The notes under the pieces: model-generated | Database searches by the model: none | The model's input: the letters and a program-made list of their open reading frames with translations, nothing else | Told to the model about the DNA's origin: nothing | Shown here: positions 5,507 through 5,900 of the stretch, piece after piece | How the letters are laid out: every line of letters starts with the position of its first letter | Position numbering within the stretch: the first letter of the stretch is position 1 | Made by a program: the position numbers and the translations under genes | From: Rhizobium sp. Q54 | GTDB taxonomy: Bacteria; Pseudomonadota; Alphaproteobacteria; Rickettsiales; UBA1997 | Direction: 5' to 3' | Length of the DNA: 5,900 nt | NCBI GenBank assembly: GCA_945865745.1 | Contig: CAMBFP010000070.1 | Location: 1-5,900, forward strand

Positions 5507-5900
5507 ATGGAAGTCACTGATTTGTCACCCGCGCAATCTGCGGTAGTTGATGCTTTTGAAAGAGGCAAAAACCTTTTTATCACAGGCGGCGCGGGTAGTG
5601 GCAAATCTTATCTCTTAAGTTTTCTTAAAAGAAATTATGCCAGTCGCGGTCTTGAAGTAACCGCCAGCACTGGCATTGCTGCGGTTAATATTGGCGGCAC
5701 AACAATCCATTCTTGGGCAGGAATTGGTCTCGCTAATCTTCCGATCGAACAAATCATCGATAATATCTTTACAGCGAAATTTTCACGAGTGCGGCGCAAG
5801 ATAAAGCAGGCCAAGGCTCTTGCTATTGATGAAGTCTCGATGATTTCGCGAGAAGTTTTTGAAATTCTTAATAAAGTTTTTCAAGCGGTGCGTGAAAATG
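5507..5900 (+). CDS. PIF1-like superfamily 1 DNA helicase, N-terminal part (3' end outside window)
   Basis: The frame is open from ATG 5507-5509 to the window edge, giving 131 residues plus one base. Seen: a Q-motif-like start (LSPAQSAVVDAFERGKN, 6-22), the Walker A loop ITGGAGSGKS (25-34, K33), motif Ia-like TASTGIAAVNIGGTTIHSW (52-70), and Walker B ALAIDEVSMIS (104-114; D108, E109). The STGIAA...GTTIHSW combination is typical of PIF1/RRM3-type and related bacterial helicases, which unwind DNA 5' to 3' and act on stalled forks and G-quadruplexes. Later helicase motifs and any C-terminal domain are not visible. The ATG immediately follows the TAG of the DsbA-like gene (TAGATG) with only a weak upstream GAG, suggesting termination-reinitiation coupling. 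No functional link between the two genes is known to me. Confidence 0.87.
   Translation, partial: MEVTDLSPAQSAVVDAFERGKNLFITGGAGSGKSYLLSFLKRNYASRGLEVTASTGIAAVNIGGTTIHSWAGIGLANLPIEQIIDNIFTAKFSRVRRKIKQAKALAIDEVSMISREVFEILNKVFQAVREN

Overview
The window is AT-rich, gene-dense bacterial DNA with an ordinary housekeeping gene set. The GatB-type tRNA amidotransferase subunit, a YciB inner-membrane protein, an OmpA/MotB-like peptidoglycan-binding domain and a membrane-anchored DsbA/Com1/ScsC-type thioredoxin protein point to a Gram-negative proteobacterium. The style (A+T-rich, Lys/Asn/Ile-rich proteins, few Shine-Dalgarno sequences, tightly overlapping genes) suggests an alphaproteobacterium of the Rickettsiales/Holosporales kind. 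That placement is inference; no rRNA gene or other marker here proves it.

Layout. 1-258 (+) is the 3' end of an OmpA-family gene. It converges on gatB (325-1791, -) across a 66-base gap. 1792-2154 is a 363-base gap with no intact gene, though part of it reads like a decayed coding frame on the minus strand. 2155-4550 is a compact minus-strand operon transcribed rnhB (RNase HII) > tsaC (YrdC/Sua5-type threonylcarbamoyl-AMP synthase) > a small membrane-anchored divergent FKBP-like protein > yciB, with overlaps of 14, 4 and 4 bases. A 65-base divergent intergenic region (4551-4615) separates it from a plus-strand pair: a DsbA/Com1-like thiol-disulfide oxidoreductase (4616-5506) and, starting directly after its stop codon, a PIF1-like DNA helicase (5507 to beyond the window end).

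The genes cover translation fidelity (GatB makes correctly charged Gln-tRNA and/or Asn-tRNA; TsaC starts t6A modification of ANN-decoding tRNAs), genome maintenance (RNase HII, PIF1-like helicase) and the cell envelope (OmpA-like, YciB, FKBP-like, DsbA-like). I see no clear mobile element, CRISPR array, RNA gene or novel defence system. The points most worth a second look are the degenerate FKBP-like protein inside the operon, the coding-like remnant in the 363-base gap, and the oxidoreductase-helicase pairing.
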